Shown piece by piece: positions 21,487 to 21,784 of a DNA stretch of 21,784 nucleotides (positions are counted from its first letter, which is position 1; every line of letters starts with the position of its first letter). The DNA comes from a virus. The notes beneath the pieces are model-generated. The model was not told where the DNA came from, did no database searches, and was given only the letters and a program-made list of their open reading frames with translations. The position numbers and the translations under genes are program-made. The stretch lies in the IMG/VR virus record IMGVR_UViG_3300028008_000121, positions 1-21,784 of that record; one strand, 5' to 3'.

Positions 21487-21784
21487 ATGTCAGAAGTCAA
21501 AAACTATTCACCAGACTTGCAGAGATTGTTCGTTCAATTTATGCTAACTGACCCACAGTTATTCACACGAATAATGGGAATTGTTGATGAACGACATTTT
21601 GATAGACCCACTCGTGACATTGTAAAATTTCTTATTGGGTATAGTGATGAATATTCAACTATGCCATCTGTTGAACAGATTAAAGCAGAGACAGGTCAAG
21701 AGATAGAATTACTAGAAGACATAGCAAAGCATAGTGATTGGTTTGTTGATGAGTTTGAAACATTCTGTAGACACAAAGCAATTG
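21487..21784 (+). CDS. 41: Replicative DNA helicase gp41, 5' part
   Basis: The gene runs off the right edge; 99 residues are visible. NYSPDLQRLFVQFMLTDPQLFTRIMGIVDERHFD at the N-terminus, then VEQIKAETGQEIELLEDI and WFVDEFETFCRHKAI, match the N-terminal domain of T4-like gp41, the DnaB-family hexameric helicase that moves on the lagging strand and binds primase gp61, encoded just upstream. The ATPase domain is beyond the window. GAGG at 21477-21480 lies 6 bases before the ATG. Confidence 0.88.
   Translation, partial: MSEVKNYSPDLQRLFVQFMLTDPQLFTRIMGIVDERHFDRPTRDIVKFLIGYSDEYSTMPSVEQIKAETGQEIELLEDIAKHSDWFVDEFETFCRHKAI

Overview
The window is a compact piece of a lytic, T4-like marine myovirus genome, by hand inspection AT-rich (roughly two-thirds A+T). 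The evidence is the set of T4 core replication and recombination genes: gp32 ssDNA-binding protein, UvsX, a UvsY-like mediator, UvsW, clamp-loader subunit gp62, primase gp61 and helicase gp41. These sit among auxiliary genes typical of marine T4-like phages: nrdA/nrdB, prs, a phosphoribosyltransferase, a ClpP-like protease and a nucleotidyltransferase. No photosynthesis genes are present. The style fits phages of low-GC marine bacteria (SAR11-like or similar) or cyanophages, but the host cannot be fixed from this window.

Layout. 1-4254: a conserved structural-type or unknown protein whose frame is open to the left edge, then gp32, uvsX, a small acidic protein and a uvsY-like gene (recombination block). 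4258-8942: class Ia ribonucleotide reductase nrdA-nrdB, a small unknown gene with a nested start, and a nucleotidyltransferase-cupin fusion. 8991-11133: small unknown, exported and membrane proteins around prs. 11218-12977: an LPD29-type protein, a small conserved protein and an AAA+ ATPase, carried by two near-identical promoter/ribosome-binding modules. 13115-17832: uvsW, then a tightly overlapping run of small genes including gp62, two zinc-finger proteins (one only 52 aa), an AbrB-like protein and a PRTase. 17829-18422: a short protein resembling a fragment of C-family (DnaE) DNA polymerase. 18382-18774: the only minus-strand gene. 18826-19629: a probable virion protein. 19679-21784: primase gp61, a 36-aa gene linking it to clpP, the ClpP-like protease and the start of helicase gp41.

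The genes together make deoxynucleotides (NrdAB), PRPP and a PRPP-using salvage step (Prs, PRTase), and the replisome and recombination machinery. Start and stop codons overlap at many junctions (ATGA, TAATG, GTGA), so much of the window is translated as coupled operons.

The most unusual signal is in the promoters. Eight sigma70-like promoters were found. Seven of them carry a dyad symmetry starting at or just after TTG of the -35 box, and the two most similar promoters differ by base changes that keep the dyad paired. In addition, a terminator and a second inverted repeat near gp32 each have one arm cut by a predicted transcription start. A divergent pair of T4-late-like ATAAATA boxes lies so close to the start codons that the mRNAs would be leaderless. 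No tRNA, CRISPR array or insertion sequence was seen.
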